A DNA stretch of 64,000 nucleotides from Halochromatium salexigens (GTDB lineage: Bacteria > Pseudomonadota > Gammaproteobacteria > Chromatiales > Chromatiaceae), in the NCBI RefSeq assembly GCF_016653295.1, contig NZ_NHSF01000063.1, positions 1-64,000 on the forward strand, read 5' to 3'. Numbering within the stretch: position 1 is the stretch's first letter; each line of letters starts with the position of its first letter. The notes under the pieces were generated by a model. That model was not told the DNA's origin. It made no database searches and saw only the letters and a list, made by a program, of their open reading frames with translations. Positions 38,138 to 49,212 of this stretch are shown piece by piece. The position numbers were made by a program, and so were the translations under genes.

Positions 38138-39409
38138 TCAGCTCACCCGGTTAACCGTCTGTCCGAGCAGTTCAGGCGTGACCAGGGTGACGCCCCCCTC
38201 GGAGACATAGAGGCCAGCGGCCTCGTCCTCGGCGCGGTCGCAGCCGATGCGCATCCCGGCCGGGATGCGGCACCAGTGGTCGACGATCGCGCGGCGGACC
38301 ACGCAGCCCCGGCCGATATCGGCATTCGGCAAGATCACACTGTCTTCGACATGCGCGAACGAATGCACGCGCACATTGGAGAACAACAGCGAGTGGCGCA
38401 CCAACGCCCCGGAGATGATGCAGCCGCCGGAGACCATCGAATCGACCGCCATGCCGCGGCGGATCTCGTCATCGAAGACGAACTTCGCCGGCGGCAGTTG
38501 CTCCTGATAGGTCCAGATCGGCCAGTCGTCATCGTACAGGCTGAGCGGTGGGGTGACGCCGATCAGCTCCAGATTCGCCTCCCATAAGGCGTCGATGGTG
38601 CCGACGTCGCGCCAGTAGGCCTGGGCGCCACTGCGCGGATCGCGGAACGGAAAGGTCATCACCCGGTAGCACTCGATCGCGCGTGGGATCACATCCTTGC
38701 CGAAATCATGGCTCGAGCCGGGCACATCGGCATCGGCGATCAGCTGCTCGAACAGGAAGTCGCGATTGAAGACGTAGATGCCCATCGAGGCCAGCGCCAT
38801 CTCCTCGCGGCCGGGGATGGCCGGCGGATCGGCGGGCTTTTCGACGAAGGCGCGCACGCGCTGCTCATCATCGATGGTGAGCACGCCAAAGCCCGAGGCG
38901 CGCTCGCGCTCGACCTCGATACAGCCGATGGTCATATCGGCCCCGGATTCGACATGCTGGGCGATCATCGGCCCGTAATCCATCTGATAGATGTGATCGC
39001 CGGCGAGGATCAGCACGTACTCGGGGTCGTGATTGCGGATGATGTCGAGGTTCTGGAACACCGCATCGGCGGTGCCCGCGTACCAGGCGGTCTCGGTCAC
39101 CCGCTGCTGCGCCGGCCACAGCTCGACGAACTCGCCGAACTCGCCGCGCAAAAAGCCCCAGCCCTTCTGGATGTGCAGGATCAGCGAATGCGCCTTGTAC
39201 TGGGTCAGCACGCCGATGCGGCGAATCCCGGAATTGATGCAATTCGATAGCGGGAAGTCGACGATGCGAAATTTCCCGCCGAAGGGCACCGCCGGCTTCG
39301 AGCGCCACTGCGTGAGCTGGCGCAGGCGCGCACCGCGCCCCCCGGCCAGGATGAGCGCCAGGGTGTTGCGCGTCAGACGACTGACGAAGCGCGGGTTCGC
39401 TTCCGACAT
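38138..39409 (-). CDS. glgC: Glucose-1-phosphate adenylyltransferase
   Basis: Makes ADP-glucose for glycogen synthesis. The N-terminal [35 protein letters not shown] and [19 protein letters not shown] motifs are intact, then [13 protein letters not shown] and [13 protein letters not shown]. The C-terminal left-handed helix domain has repeated hexapeptide turns (about residues 320-400). The start at 39409 (MSEANPRF) fits the family; the frame stays open far upstream only because it is antisense to glgB. It is divergent from glgB, with 90 bp between the starts, and is followed by malQ. Confidence 0.96.
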   Translation of the reverse strand: MSEANPRFVSRLTRNTLALILAGGRGARLRQLTQWRSKPAVPFGGKFRIVDFPLSNCINSGIRRIGVLTQYKAHSLILHIQKGWGFLRGEFGEFVELWPAQQRVTETAWYAGTADAVFQNLDIIRNHDPEYVLILAGDHIYQMDYGPMIAQHVESGADMTIGCIEVERERASGFGVLTIDDEQRVRAFVEKPADPPAIPGREEMALASMGIYVFNRDFLFEQLIADADVPGSSHDFGKDVIPRAIECYRVMTFPFRDPRSGAQAYWRDVGTIDALWEANLELIGVTPPLSLYDDDWPIWTYQEQLPPAKFVFDDEIRRGMAVDSMVSGGCIISGALVRHSLLFSNVRVHSFAHVEDSVILPNADIGRGCVVRRAIVDHWCRIPAGMRIGCDRAEDEAAGLYVSEGGVTLVTPELLGQTVNRVS

Positions 39410-39499
39410 ACGAGACCTTCCAGGCGCAAGCGCCGATTTGGAGGCGGGTGCGCTATGGTAACATCGTGATCGACACGAGCCGCAGGATACCGAGACGCC

Positions 39500-41821
39500 A
39501 TGCCCGAGACTCAGCGCCGCTACCCCGACCTTCCCGAGCCCCTGTTGCGGATCATCGAGGCCCGTCATCACGACCCCTTCGAGATCCTCGGCCGCCATGA
39601 GCAAGACGACGGCAGCGTCGTCGTGCGTGTGCTGTTGCCACGCGCCGCGCGTGTGCGCATCGGCAAGGGCGACATCGAACTGAGCCGCATCGAGGGCACC
39701 GACCTGTTCGTCTGGCAAGGGCCAGCGAGCGCGCTCGAGGAGCGCTACCTGATCAACTGGTACGACACGCAGGGCCAGGTCCACACCCAATACGACCCCT
39801 ATGGCTTCGCGCCGCAGATCGCCGATTTCGACTTGCATCTGTTCGGCGAGGGCCGCCACTGGCATGCCTATCGGTTCCTGGGCGCACACCAGCGCGAGGT
39901 CGATGGCATCAGCGGCTTTCAGTTCGGCGTCTGGGCGCCAGGCGCGACCCGGGTCAGCGTGGTCGGTGCCTTCAACAACTGGGACGGGCGCGAGCATCAG
40001 ATGCGGGTGCGCGCCGGCTCCGGGGTCTGGGAGCTGTTCATCCCCGGCCTGGAGCCCGAGACCCTGTACAAGTTCGAGCTGCGCGCCGCCGCCGGCGTGC
40101 CGATGGTCAAGATCGACCCCTACGCTGCCGCCTATCAGGAGCGCCCGGAAAACGCCTGCATCCTGCATGGCCCGAGCGACTTCGAGTGGAACGATGGCGA
40201 CTGGCTCGAGCGGCGCGCGCGCGCCAACTGGCAGCAGCAGCCGATGTCGGTCTACGAGGTCCATCTCGGTTCCTGGCAACGCGCCGAGGATGGCCGCTTC
40301 CTCAACTATCGCGAGCTGGCCAAGCAACTCGCCGCGCATTGCCAGGAGATGGGCTTCACCCATCTGGAGCTGCTGCCGATCACCGAACACCCGCTGGACG
40401 CCTCCTGGGGGTATCAGGCCACCGGCTATTTCGCCCCGACCGCGCGCTTCGGCAGCCCGGATGATTTCCGTTACTTCGTCGATCACCTGCACGCGCACGA
40501 CATCGGCGTGCTGCTCGACTGGGTGCCGGCGCACTTTCCGCGCGACACCACGGCGCTGGCCCAATACGACGGCACCGCGCTGTTCGAGCACGCCGACCCG
40601 CGCCAGGGCGAGCACCGGGACTGGGGCACGCTGATCTTCAACTATGGCCGCCACGAGGTGAAGAACTTCCTGCTCTCGAGTGCGCTGTTCTGGCTCGATG
40701 AGTATCACATCGATGGCCTGCGCGTGGATGCCGTCGCCTCGATGCTCTACCTCGACTACTCGCGCGAGGATGGCGAGTGGATCCCCAATAAGTACGGCGG
40801 CAACGAGAACCTGGACGCAGTCGAGTTCCTGCGCCAGCTCAACACCGTGACCCATGAGCAGCATCCAGGCTCGCTGATGATCGCCGAGGAGTCGACCTCC
40901 TGGCCGCAGGTCTCGCGCCCGACCTATCTCGGTGGTCTTGGCTTCAGCATGAAATGGAACATGGGCTGGATGCACGACACCCTCTCCTACATGGAGAAGG
41001 ACCCGATCTATCGCCATTACCACCACGACCTGCTGACCTTCGGCCTGCTCTACGCCTTCACCGAGAACTTCGTGCTGCCCTTCAGCCACGACGAGGTAGT
41101 GCATGGCAAGCAGTCGATGCTCGACAAGATGCCGGGCGATGCCTGGCAGAAGTTCGCCTCCTTGCGCCTGCTTTACACCTTCATGTTCAGCTATCCGGGC
41201 AAGAAGCTGCTGTTCCAGGGCTGCGAGTTCGCCCAGGGGCGGGAATGGAACTTCGATGCCGCCGCCGAGTGGGATCTGCTCGAGCGCCCGCAGCATCAGG
41301 GGGTGAAGCAGATCGTCGCCGATCTCAATCAGCTCTACCGCGCCGAGCCGGCCCTGCATGAGGTCGACTTCGAGAGTGCCGGCTTCGAGTGGATCGACTG
41401 TCACGACTCCAGCCAGTCGGTGCTGAGCTACCTGCGCAAGACCAAGGATGGCAAGCAACTGGTCGCCTGCGCCTTCAACTTCACCCCGGTCCCGCGCGAC
41501 AATTACCGCATCGGGGTGCCGGTCGAAGGCTTCTATCGCGAGGCGATCAATTCCGATGCCGAACTCTATGGCGGCAGCAATGTCGGCAATCGCGGTGGCG
41601 TGCACTCGGAGCCGAGCAGTTGGATGGGCCGCCCGCACTCGATCCCGCTCGCGCTGCCGCCGCTGGCCGGGGTGGTGATGGTGCTCGAGGCGGACGCGGC
41701 GACGGTCGCGCCCGCTGTCGGCGCTGACGCTGAGGCCGGCGACTCCGCAGCCGACGGGTCCGCGAGCAGCGCGCCCGGGAGCCTGCCCGACGCCACCGCC
41801 GACGCGACCCCCACGGCATGA
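39500..41821 (+). CDS. glgB: 1,4-alpha-glucan branching enzyme
   Basis: GH13 branching enzyme, 773 residues. The N-terminal CBM48 modules include [10 protein letters not shown] and [20 protein letters not shown]. The catalytic barrel has the nucleophile in [20 protein letters not shown], the acid in [16 protein letters not shown] and [13 protein letters not shown]. The C-terminal beta domain ends at [14 protein letters not shown]. After that a low-complexity tail of about 45 residues (Ala, Asp, Ser, Thr, Pro) is not part of the usual enzyme. The first ccm gene starts 16 bp downstream. Confidence 0.96.
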   Translation: MPETQRRYPDLPEPLLRIIEARHHDPFEILGRHEQDDGSVVVRVLLPRAARVRIGKGDIELSRIEGTDLFVWQGPASALEERYLINWYDTQGQVHTQYDPYGFAPQIADFDLHLFGEGRHWHAYRFLGAHQREVDGISGFQFGVWAPGATRVSVVGAFNNWDGREHQMRVRAGSGVWELFIPGLEPETLYKFELRAAAGVPMVKIDPYAAAYQERPENACILHGPSDFEWNDGDWLERRARANWQQQPMSVYEVHLGSWQRAEDGRFLNYRELAKQLAAHCQEMGFTHLELLPITEHPLDASWGYQATGYFAPTARFGSPDDFRYFVDHLHAHDIGVLLDWVPAHFPRDTTALAQYDGTALFEHADPRQGEHRDWGTLIFNYGRHEVKNFLLSSALFWLDEYHIDGLRVDAVASMLYLDYSREDGEWIPNKYGGNENLDAVEFLRQLNTVTHEQHPGSLMIAEESTSWPQVSRPTYLGGLGFSMKWNMGWMHDTLSYMEKDPIYRHYHHDLLTFGLLYAFTENFVLPFSHDEVVHGKQSMLDKMPGDAWQKFASLRLLYTFMFSYPGKKLLFQGCEFAQGREWNFDAAAEWDLLERPQHQGVKQIVADLNQLYRAEPALHEVDFESAGFEWIDCHDSSQSVLSYLRKTKDGKQLVACAFNFTPVPRDNYRIGVPVEGFYREAINSDAELYGGSNVGNRGGVHSEPSSWMGRPHSIPLALPPLAGVVMVLEADAATVAPAVGADAEAGDSAADGSASSAPGSLPDATADATPTA

Positions 41822-41837
41822 ACGGCGCCCTCCTGCG

Positions 41838-42533
<696 letters not shown>

Positions 42534-42540
42534 GCCAGCG

Positions 42541-43212
42541 ATGTTCAAGGTGTTCTACTGCGTCCTTGCGCGCGATATCACGTTGGCCATGCGCCGGCGC
42601 ACCGATGTGCTGACGACGCTGTTCTTCTTCATCATCGTCGTCAGCCTGTTCCCGCTAGGGGTGGGCAGCGAGCGTGAGCAGTTGCGCATGCTCGGCCCGG
42701 GCGTCGTCTGGGTCGCCGCGCTCTTGGCCTCGATGCTGGCGCTGGAGCGACTGTTCGCCGCCGATTACGAGGATGGCACGCTCGAGCAGTTGCTGCTCAC
42801 CGGTCAGCCCCTGGCGGTGCTGGTGCTCGCCAAGGTGGTCGCGCACTGGCTGCTGACGGGCTTGCCGTTGGTGTTGATCGCGCCCCTGGTCGCCATGCAG
42901 TACCATCTGAGCGCGAACGCGGTCTGGGTGATGATGGCGGCCTTGGCCATCGGCACTCCGGTGCTCAGCCTGATCGGCGCGATCGGCGCGGCGCTCACCC
43001 TGGGGCTGCGCGGCGGCGGTATCCTGTTATCGCTGCTGATCCTGCCGCTCTATGTGCCGGTGCTGGTCTATGGCGCGGGAGCGGTCGCGGTCAGCGCCAT
43101 CGATATCGCCGATACCGAGCCTTATCTCTATCTGTTGAGCGCGTTCTTGCTCGGTGCGTCCTTGTTAGCGCCCCTTGCGGCCGCTGCGGCATTGCGCATC
43201 TCGCTGGAGTAA
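42541..43212 (+). CDS. ccmB: Heme exporter membrane protein CcmB
   Basis: A 223-residue polytopic inner-membrane subunit of the CcmABCD complex with six predicted helices. FYCVLARDITLAMRRRTDV and TTLFFFIIVVSLFPLGVGSE at the N-terminus, and DYEDGTLEQLLLTGQPL in the first large loop, are family marks. It lies between ccmA and ccmC, with a 3-bp gap to ccmC. Confidence 0.95.
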   Translation: MFKVFYCVLARDITLAMRRRTDVLTTLFFFIIVVSLFPLGVGSEREQLRMLGPGVVWVAALLASMLALERLFAADYEDGTLEQLLLTGQPLAVLVLAKVVAHWLLTGLPLVLIAPLVAMQYHLSANAVWVMMAALAIGTPVLSLIGAIGAALTLGLRGGGILLSLLILPLYVPVLVYGAGAVAVSAIDIADTEPYLYLLSAFLLGASLLAPLAAAAALRISLE

Positions 43213-43215
43213 CCA

Positions 43216-43977
43216 ATGATGACAACCAACTGGTTCAAATTCGCTTCACCAGCCGCCTTCTACCCGATCGCGGGCCGCCTGATCCCCTGGTTCGGCCGCA
43301 TCGCCGCCGCCCTGGTGCTGATCGGTCTTTTCTGGGGGTTTTTCCTGACCGCCAATCAGCTCGGCGGCAGCAATCCCCAGAAAGAGTACTATCGGATCAT
43401 CTTCGTGCATGTGCCCTCGGCCTGGATGTCGATGTGGCTCTATCTGGTGCTGGCCGGTTGGTCCGCGATCGGGCTGGTCTTCAACACCCGGCTGAGCTTC
43501 ATGATGGCCAAGGCCGCCGCCCCGACGGGCGCGCTCTTCACCTTCCTCGCGCTCTGGACCGGCGCGCTCTGGGGACGCCCGAGCTGGGGCACCTACTGGG
43601 ACTGGGACCCGCGCTTGACCTCCGAGCTACTGCTGTTCTTCCTGTATATCGGCTATATGGCGCTGCACTCGGCGATCGATGACACCCGCCGCGCGGATCG
43701 TGCCGCCGCGCTGCTGGCCATCGTGGGCCTGGTGATGGTCCCGGTGATCTTCCTCTCGATCAACTGCCCCGACCCGAATCAATGCGCGGCGCTGCATCAG
43801 CGCTCCGATCCGGGCAGCATCCACCTGAGTATCCTGATACCGATGTTGACCATGACCTTTGGACTCTGGGCCTACTCATTCGCGGCTGTCTTCGCGCGGC
43901 TGCGCACGATTATCCTGACGCGCGAGTCGGATAGTGCTTGGGTGCGCGACGTCATCGCCAAGGAGGCCACCGTATGA
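43216..43977 (+). CDS. ccmC: Heme-handling protein CcmC
   Basis: A 253-residue membrane protein of the heme-handling family that loads heme onto CcmE. The periplasmic tryptophan-rich motif reads RPSWGTYWDWDPRLTSELLL, and the flanking heme-ligand His are in IIFVHVPSAWMSM and HQRSDPGSIHLS. Six membrane helices are predicted. Its stop overlaps the ccmD start. Confidence 0.96.
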   Translation: MMTTNWFKFASPAAFYPIAGRLIPWFGRIAAALVLIGLFWGFFLTANQLGGSNPQKEYYRIIFVHVPSAWMSMWLYLVLAGWSAIGLVFNTRLSFMMAKAAAPTGALFTFLALWTGALWGRPSWGTYWDWDPRLTSELLLFFLYIGYMALHSAIDDTRRADRAAALLAIVGLVMVPVIFLSINCPDPNQCAALHQRSDPGSIHLSILIPMLTMTFGLWAYSFAAVFARLRTIILTRESDSAWVRDVIAKEATV

Positions 43978-44186
43978 TGGAGTTCTTCAACCAAGGCGGC
44001 TATGGCGGCTATGTGTGGGGCGCGTTCGGGATGACCTTTGGCTTGCTCCTGATCGAGATCCTGCAACTGCGCGGCAGTCGGCGCGCAACGCTGATCCGTA
44101 TCGGCCGGCTGCTGCGCTTGCGCGCACCAAGGCAAGCAGCCGCCGCCTCGAGTCGACGACAGGGAACCTCCGGTACCCAACCCTAA
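43974..44186 (+). CDS. ccmD: Heme exporter protein CcmD
   Basis: A 70-residue single-span protein that starts at ATGATGG overlapping the ccmC stop by 4 bp. The N-terminus MMEFFNQGGYGGYVWGAFGM and the following helix are typical of CcmD, which is needed to release holo-CcmE from CcmABC. The C-terminal tail is basic. An upstream in-frame start would lie inside ccmC and is not used. Confidence 0.9.
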   Translation: MMEFFNQGGYGGYVWGAFGMTFGLLLIEILQLRGSRRATLIRIGRLLRLRAPRQAAAASSRRQGTSGTQP

Positions 44187-44208
44187 GATTGCCACGAGGA
44201 ATCCGCAT

Positions 44209-44673
44209 ATGAAAGCAAGACAAAAACGCTTGGTCTTGGTTGGCCTCGCGCTGATCGGCGTCGCCGGCGCGACCACCCTGGCGCTCAGCGCGCTGCAAAG
44301 CAATATTTCGTACTTCTTCAGTCCCAGCCAGGTGATGGCGAGCGAACACCCGAGCGACGCCGTGTTCCGGGTCGGCGGCGTCGTCGTGCCCGAGACCGTT
44401 GCCCGCCAAGCCGATGGGCTCACCGTCCGTTTCGACGTCACCGACAACGCCGCCGTGGTGCCGGTCAGCTATACCGGCATCTTGCCGGACCTCTTCAGCG
44501 AGGGCCAAGGCGTGGTCGCCAAGGGCCGCATCGGCACCGATGGCGTCTTCTACGCCGAAGAGGTCTTGGCCAAGCACGATGAATCCTACATGCCGCCCGA
44601 GGTTGCCGATACGCTGCAGACGGCCCATATCGACGGCATCATCGAACAGACGACCGAGAGCCTGAAGCAATGA
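44209..44673 (+). CDS. ccmE: Cytochrome c maturation heme chaperone CcmE
   Basis: A 154-residue periplasmic heme chaperone anchored by one N-terminal helix (residues about 7-27). The OB-fold carries FRVGGVV, LPDLFSEGQGVVAKGRI and the covalent heme His in VLAKHDESYMPPEV. It takes heme from CcmC and gives it to CcmF/H. Its stop overlaps the ccmF start by 4 bp. Confidence 0.96.
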   Translation: MKARQKRLVLVGLALIGVAGATTLALSALQSNISYFFSPSQVMASEHPSDAVFRVGGVVVPETVARQADGLTVRFDVTDNAAVVPVSYTGILPDLFSEGQGVVAKGRIGTDGVFYAEEVLAKHDESYMPPEVADTLQTAHIDGIIEQTTESLKQ

Positions 44674-46658
44674 TTCCAGAACTCGGACATCTTGCGCTGA
44701 TCCTCGCGCTGCTGCTCGCCATCGCTCAGGCCGGCTTTCCGCTCGCCGGCTCGCTGACTGGCAACCGTCCCTGGATGACCATGGCGCGCCCCCTGGCCTA
44801 TGGGCAGTTGGCCTTCGTCGCCATCGCCTTCGCAGCCTTGGTGCAGGCCTTCTTGGCGAGCGATTTCTCGGTGCTCTATGTGGCCCAGAACTCCAACAGC
44901 CTGCTGCCCGATATCTACAAGATCTCGGCGGTCTGGGGCGGCCACGAGGGCTCATTGCTGCTCTGGGCGCTGATGATGGCGGGCTGGGGGGCGGCCGTCG
45001 CCGCCTTCAGCCGCAATCTGCCATTGCCGGTGGTGGCGCGCGTGATCGCGGTCATGGGCATGGTCGCGATCGGCTTCCTGCTGTTCATGCTGCTGACCTC
45101 CAATCCGTTCGAGCGCCTGTTCCCGGTTCCGCCGGAGGGGCGTGATCTCAACCCGCTGCTACAGGACTTTGGCCTCGCCATCCATCCGCCGATGCTCTAC
45201 ATGGGCTATGTCGGCTTCTCGGTCGCCTTCGCCTTCGCCCTCGCCGCGCTCATCGGCGGCAAGCTCGACGCCGCCTGGGCGCGCTGGTCGCGGCCCTGGA
45301 CCACGGTCGCCTGGGTGTTTTTGACCATCGGCATCGCGCTCGGCTCCTGGTGGGCCTACTACGAACTCGGCTGGGGCGGCTGGTGGTTCTGGGACCCGGT
45401 CGAGAACGCCTCGCTGATGCCCTGGCTGGTCGGCACCGCGCTGATCCATTCGCTGGCGGTCACCGAGAAGCGTGCCGCGTTCAAGAGCTGGACCGTGCTG
45501 CTGGCGATCTCGGCCTTCTCGCTCAGCCTGCTTGGCACCTTCCTGGTGCGCTCCGGGGTGCTGACCTCGGTGCATGCCTTCGCCACCGATCCCGAACGCG
45601 GACTGTTCATCCTGCTCTTCCTCTGTCTCGTCATCGGCGGCTCGCTCGCGCTCTATGCCTGGCGCGCGCCGGAGGTCTCGGAAGGTGGGCGCTTCGACCT
45701 GCTCTCGCGCGAGAGTGGGCTGCTGCTGAACAACCTGCTGTTCGTCGCCTTTACCGTGCTGGTGCTGTTCGGCACCCTGGCGCCACTGATCTACGAGGCC
45801 TTCAATCTCGGCAAGATTTCGGTCGGTTTCCCCTGGTTCAACAAGATGTTCCTGGCGCTGGCGCCCTTCCTCGCGCTGTTGCTCGGGATCGGGCCCGCGA
45901 CGCGCTGGAAGCATGATGAGCCCTGGCGTCTGACCAAAACACTCTGGATCGCCTTGGCGCTGAGCATCGGCATGCTCGCACTCGCCTCACTGCCGGCCAT
46001 CAGCGGTGGCGATCAATGGGTGCCGATCGGCATCGCGCTGGCCGCCTGGCTACTGTTCTCGCATCTGACCCTCGTGCGCGAGCGCCTCAAGCACAAGCAC
46101 GGCAGCTGGCGACAGGCCATGCTCGCGGACTTCAGCGGTAATGGCCGCAGCTTCTACGGCATGGTCGTCGCCCACCTCGGTGTCGCCATGTTCATCGTCG
46201 GCGTCACCATGGTCTCCAACCATGAGATCGAGAAAGACCTGCGGATGTCGCCCGGCGACAGCCACGAGATGGCGGGCTACCGCTTCGAGTTCCTTGGCGC
46301 CCAGAAAGTCAACGGACCCAACTACCGGGCCGATCAAGGCCACTTCATTGTTTATCGGGGGCAGCGACAGATTGCTGAACTCTTCCCGGAGAAGCGCTCC
46401 TATCTCGGCGGTGGCATGCCGATGACCGAGGCCGCGATCGACGCCGGCTTCTTCCGCGATGTCTATGTCTCGCTCGGCGAGGCCGTCGGCGGCGGTGACT
46501 GGGCGCTGCGCCTCTATTACAAGCCCTATGTGCGCTGGATCTGGCTGGGGGCGGGCTTGATGGCCCTCGGCGGCGCCATCGCCGTTTCCGATCGCCGCTA
46601 CCGCACCGCGCGCGCGCGCCGCACGGCCCCGACCGAGGCCGTGGCGGCCAAGGCCTAA
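44670..46658 (+). CDS. ccmF: Heme lyase CcmF
   Basis: A 662-residue polytopic protein that ligates heme to apocytochrome c together with CcmH and CcmG. The first external motif VWGGHEGSLLLWALMM is followed by GLAIHPPMLYMGYVGFSVAF. The WWD segment reads GWWFWDPVENASLMPWLVGT. About 14 membrane helices and the large C-terminal periplasmic domain before the last helix are present. It overlaps ccmE by 4 bp; ccmG follows after 15 bp. Confidence 0.96.
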   Translation: MIPELGHLALILALLLAIAQAGFPLAGSLTGNRPWMTMARPLAYGQLAFVAIAFAALVQAFLASDFSVLYVAQNSNSLLPDIYKISAVWGGHEGSLLLWALMMAGWGAAVAAFSRNLPLPVVARVIAVMGMVAIGFLLFMLLTSNPFERLFPVPPEGRDLNPLLQDFGLAIHPPMLYMGYVGFSVAFAFALAALIGGKLDAAWARWSRPWTTVAWVFLTIGIALGSWWAYYELGWGGWWFWDPVENASLMPWLVGTALIHSLAVTEKRAAFKSWTVLLAISAFSLSLLGTFLVRSGVLTSVHAFATDPERGLFILLFLCLVIGGSLALYAWRAPEVSEGGRFDLLSRESGLLLNNLLFVAFTVLVLFGTLAPLIYEAFNLGKISVGFPWFNKMFLALAPFLALLLGIGPATRWKHDEPWRLTKTLWIALALSIGMLALASLPAISGGDQWVPIGIALAAWLLFSHLTLVRERLKHKHGSWRQAMLADFSGNGRSFYGMVVAHLGVAMFIVGVTMVSNHEIEKDLRMSPGDSHEMAGYRFEFLGAQKVNGPNYRADQGHFIVYRGQRQIAELFPEKRSYLGGGMPMTEAAIDAGFFRDVYVSLGEAVGGGDWALRLYYKPYVRWIWLGAGLMALGGAIAVSDRRYRTARARRTAPTEAVAAKA

Positions 46659-46673
46659 CGAGAGCACTGTCGT

Positions 46674-47213
46674 ATGTCCAAATCGCTCCGCTTCCTGGTG
46701 CCGCTGATCATCTTCGGGGCCTTGGTGATCCTGCTGATGATCGGTCTTGGCAAGGACCCGACCAAGGTTCCCTCGCCACTGATCGGCAAGCCCGTGCCCG
46801 AGTTCAGCCTGCCGGCACTGACCGATCCCGAGCGTCGCGTCGAGGATGAGGATCTGCAAGGCGAGATCTCCTTGGTCAACGTCTGGGCCTCTTGGTGCGT
46901 GTCCTGCCGCCAGGAGCATCAGGCGCTCATGGCCTTGTCGAAGAACTCGGACTTTCAGATCGTCGGCATCAACTGGAAGGATGACGCGCAGGATGCGCGC
47001 GAGGTTCTGCGCATGACCGGCAATCCCTATGCGATGAATGGCCATGATCCGGATAACAAGGTGGGGCTTCACTGGGGCGTCTATGGCGCTCCCGAAACCT
47101 TCGTCGTCGATCGACAGGGCATCATCCGCTACAAGCACATCGGGCCGATTACCCGTGAGGTTTGGGAAAAAACCCTGGAACCACTCGTCGCAAAGCTCAA
47201 GGCAGAGGGTTGA
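46674..47213 (+). CDS. ccmG: Thiol:disulfide interchange protein CcmG (DsbE)
   Basis: A 179-residue membrane-anchored thioredoxin-fold protein that keeps apocytochrome c thiols reduced. It has an N-terminal helix, then PVPEFSLPALTDPERR and the active site LVNVWASWCVSCRQEHQAL. The cis-Pro region is WGVYGAPETFVVDRQG. The active site is CVSC rather than the more common CPTC or CPYC. ccmH begins 2 bp after its stop. Confidence 0.95.
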   Translation: MSKSLRFLVPLIIFGALVILLMIGLGKDPTKVPSPLIGKPVPEFSLPALTDPERRVEDEDLQGEISLVNVWASWCVSCRQEHQALMALSKNSDFQIVGINWKDDAQDAREVLRMTGNPYAMNGHDPDNKVGLHWGVYGAPETFVVDRQGIIRYKHIGPITREVWEKTLEPLVAKLKAEG

Positions 47214-47215
47214 GG

Positions 47216-47707
47216 ATGTCAGCGCTGATCAAGTCACTGGCGCTCAGCGCGCTGCTGCTCCTCGGCAGTGGCGTGGCGAGCGCTTACACCTTGGAAGAAT
47301 TCGAGTTCGACAGCCCGGAGCAGCATGATGAGTTCCGCGATCTGATCGCGAAACTGCGCTGCCTGGTGTGCCAAAATGAGTCGCTCGCCGGCTCCCAGGC
47401 CGAGCTTGCGCAAGACTTGCGCAATGAGGTCTACAGGATGATGCGCGCCGGCCAATCCGAGGACGAGATCCTCGATTTCCTCATCGAGCGCTACGGCGAC
47501 TTCGTCCTCTATGATCCACCGCTCAAGCCCTCGACCTACCTGCTGTGGTTTGGCCCGTTCGTGCTCATCGGCATCGGCGCCTTCGTCGTCGTGCGCACTC
47601 TCCTGAGCAAGAAGCAAACCCAGGACGACCCCCTCTCCGAGGCCGAGCGTGAGCGCCTGCAAGCGCTGCTGGATGCCAAACACGCCCCTCGCTCACCCGA
47701 CTCCTGA
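47216..47707 (+). CDS. ccmH: Cytochrome c maturation protein CcmH
   Basis: A 163-residue periplasmic thiol protein with a signal peptide, the redox motif KLRCLVCQNESLAGSQA, then RYGDFVLYDPPL and a C-terminal membrane helix. It acts with CcmG and CcmF in reducing the CxxCH motif and in heme ligation. The ATG at 47216 is 2 bp past the ccmG stop. Here CcmH and CcmI are separate proteins, unlike the E. coli fusion. Confidence 0.95.
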   Translation: MSALIKSLALSALLLLGSGVASAYTLEEFEFDSPEQHDEFRDLIAKLRCLVCQNESLAGSQAELAQDLRNEVYRMMRAGQSEDEILDFLIERYGDFVLYDPPLKPSTYLLWFGPFVLIGIGAFVVVRTLLSKKQTQDDPLSEAERERLQALLDAKHAPRSPDS

Positions 47708-47723
47708 CCGACGACCGATTCTC

Positions 47724-49196
47724 ATGACCACCTTCTGGATTCTCGCCGCTGGGCTGGCCGGCCTCGCGGTGCTCTTCGCTGTTACCCCCTTGTTGCTGGC
47801 ATCGCTCAAGCCTGCCCAAGATCCTGCAACCGCGTCCCAGGCCGACACCGATCAAGCCCAGCTCAACCTCGAGATCTTCAGGCAACAGCTCGCTGAACTC
47901 GATGTCGATCTCAGCGCCGGGAAACTCGACCAGACCGTCTACGAGGCCGCGCGCCGCGACCTCGAGCGCGAACTCCTCCAGGATCTGGGCGATCGCGATC
48001 CACTCACCACGGTCGCCAGCCAGCCGAGTGATCACCGCACACGCCGGCTCCCGGGCCCGGCCGTGACCGCGCTCTCGCTGCTGTTGGCCATCCCCGTGTT
48101 GGCGTGGGCGGTCTATGGCCTGATCGGCAACCAGGCGCTCATCCCACAGCTCGAGCAGGTCGCCGCCAGCGGCGGTGCCGGCCAGGCGCGCGGCCAGAAC
48201 GAGCTGCCGCCACTGGACGAATTGGTCGCCCGCCTCGAGCAACGGCTCGAGCAACAACCCGATGACGCCGAAGGCTGGATGATGCTCGGGCGGACCTATT
48301 TCGCCACCGGCGATCGTGAGCGCGCCCAAAGTGCCCTGGCGCGGGCCTATGAACTCGACCCCAATGATGCGCTGATCGTCATGGCCTATGCCGAGTCGAT
48401 CGCCACCAACAACGATAACCAGCTCGAAGGTCGCCCGGCGGAACTGATCTCCGAGGCCCTCGAACTCGAGCCGGACAATCCCACGGCCCGCTGGCTGGCC
48501 GGCATGGTGGCGTTCCAGCGCGGTCAGTTCCGCTCTGCGGCCACGACCTGGCGCAATCTGCTCGAGAAGATGGAACCCGAGAGTGAGGACGCCGCCGAAC
48601 TTCGTACTCTGATCAGCGAGGCCGAACAGCGTGCCGGCTTGCCAGAGGAAGCGCGGGCGCCACGGGTTGCCCAGGCGGCAATTCCTTCGGATGCCGCTGA
48701 TACCGCTGATACCGCAGGTGCGTCTGATGAGGCGCCAGCGCCAGAAGGACCCCCAACCGGCGTCAATCCAGCCGAGCAGCAGGATGCCGATGCTGCCTCG
48801 GCCTCGGCTGAGGGCAACGAGCTGAATCAAACGCGCGCGGCAGGCAAGACCGCGGGCATCCAGGTCCAGGTTGCGCTGTCTCCCGAGCTAAGTGGGCGTC
48901 TACCGCCCAACACCCCAGTCTTCATCTATGCCAAGGCCGCCGCCGGCCCACCGATGCCACTCGCGGTACAGCGCGCGACCCTTGGTGACTTGCCACTTCA
49001 GATAAGGCTGGATGACAGCATGGCGATGATGCCGAGCATGCAGCTTTCGAGCTTCCCGGAGATTATCGTTGGTGCCCGCGTCTCACCGTCCGGTCAGGCC
49101 ATGGCAAGCCCCGGCGATCTGCAAGGCGAGACCGGCCCTGTTTCAAGCGATACCGCGGATGCTGTTTCGGTGCATATCGATCAAGTGCGCCGCTAG
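47724..49196 (+). CDS. ccmI: Cytochrome c biogenesis protein CcmI (TPR)
   Basis: A 490-residue protein with two N-terminal helices (MTTFWILAAGLAGLAVLFAV; LSLLLAIPVLAWAVYGLIG) around a cytoplasmic loop with a leucine-zipper-like helix. TPR repeats follow (about 165-320; GWMMLGRTYFATGDRERAQS). A low-complexity acidic/Ala linker then leads to a C-terminal beta-rich domain (about 375-490). It chaperones apocytochrome c to the CcmF-CcmH complex. It is the last gene of the operon and converges with draT, 16 bp apart. Confidence 0.92.
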   Translation: MTTFWILAAGLAGLAVLFAVTPLLLASLKPAQDPATASQADTDQAQLNLEIFRQQLAELDVDLSAGKLDQTVYEAARRDLERELLQDLGDRDPLTTVASQPSDHRTRRLPGPAVTALSLLLAIPVLAWAVYGLIGNQALIPQLEQVAASGGAGQARGQNELPPLDELVARLEQRLEQQPDDAEGWMMLGRTYFATGDRERAQSALARAYELDPNDALIVMAYAESIATNNDNQLEGRPAELISEALELEPDNPTARWLAGMVAFQRGQFRSAATTWRNLLEKMEPESEDAAELRTLISEAEQRAGLPEEARAPRVAQAAIPSDAADTADTAGASDEAPAPEGPPTGVNPAEQQDADAASASAEGNELNQTRAAGKTAGIQVQVALSPELSGRLPPNTPVFIYAKAAAGPPMPLAVQRATLGDLPLQIRLDDSMAMMPSMQLSSFPEIIVGARVSPSGQAMASPGDLQGETGPVSSDTADAVSVHIDQVRR

Positions 49197-49212
49197 CGTC
49201 TCGTGGGGCGGT

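Noticed and set aside
39410-41638. Upstream extension of glgC giving a 1166-residue protein
   Set aside because: The extra part is antisense to glgB; the normal GlgC N-terminus begins at 39409.
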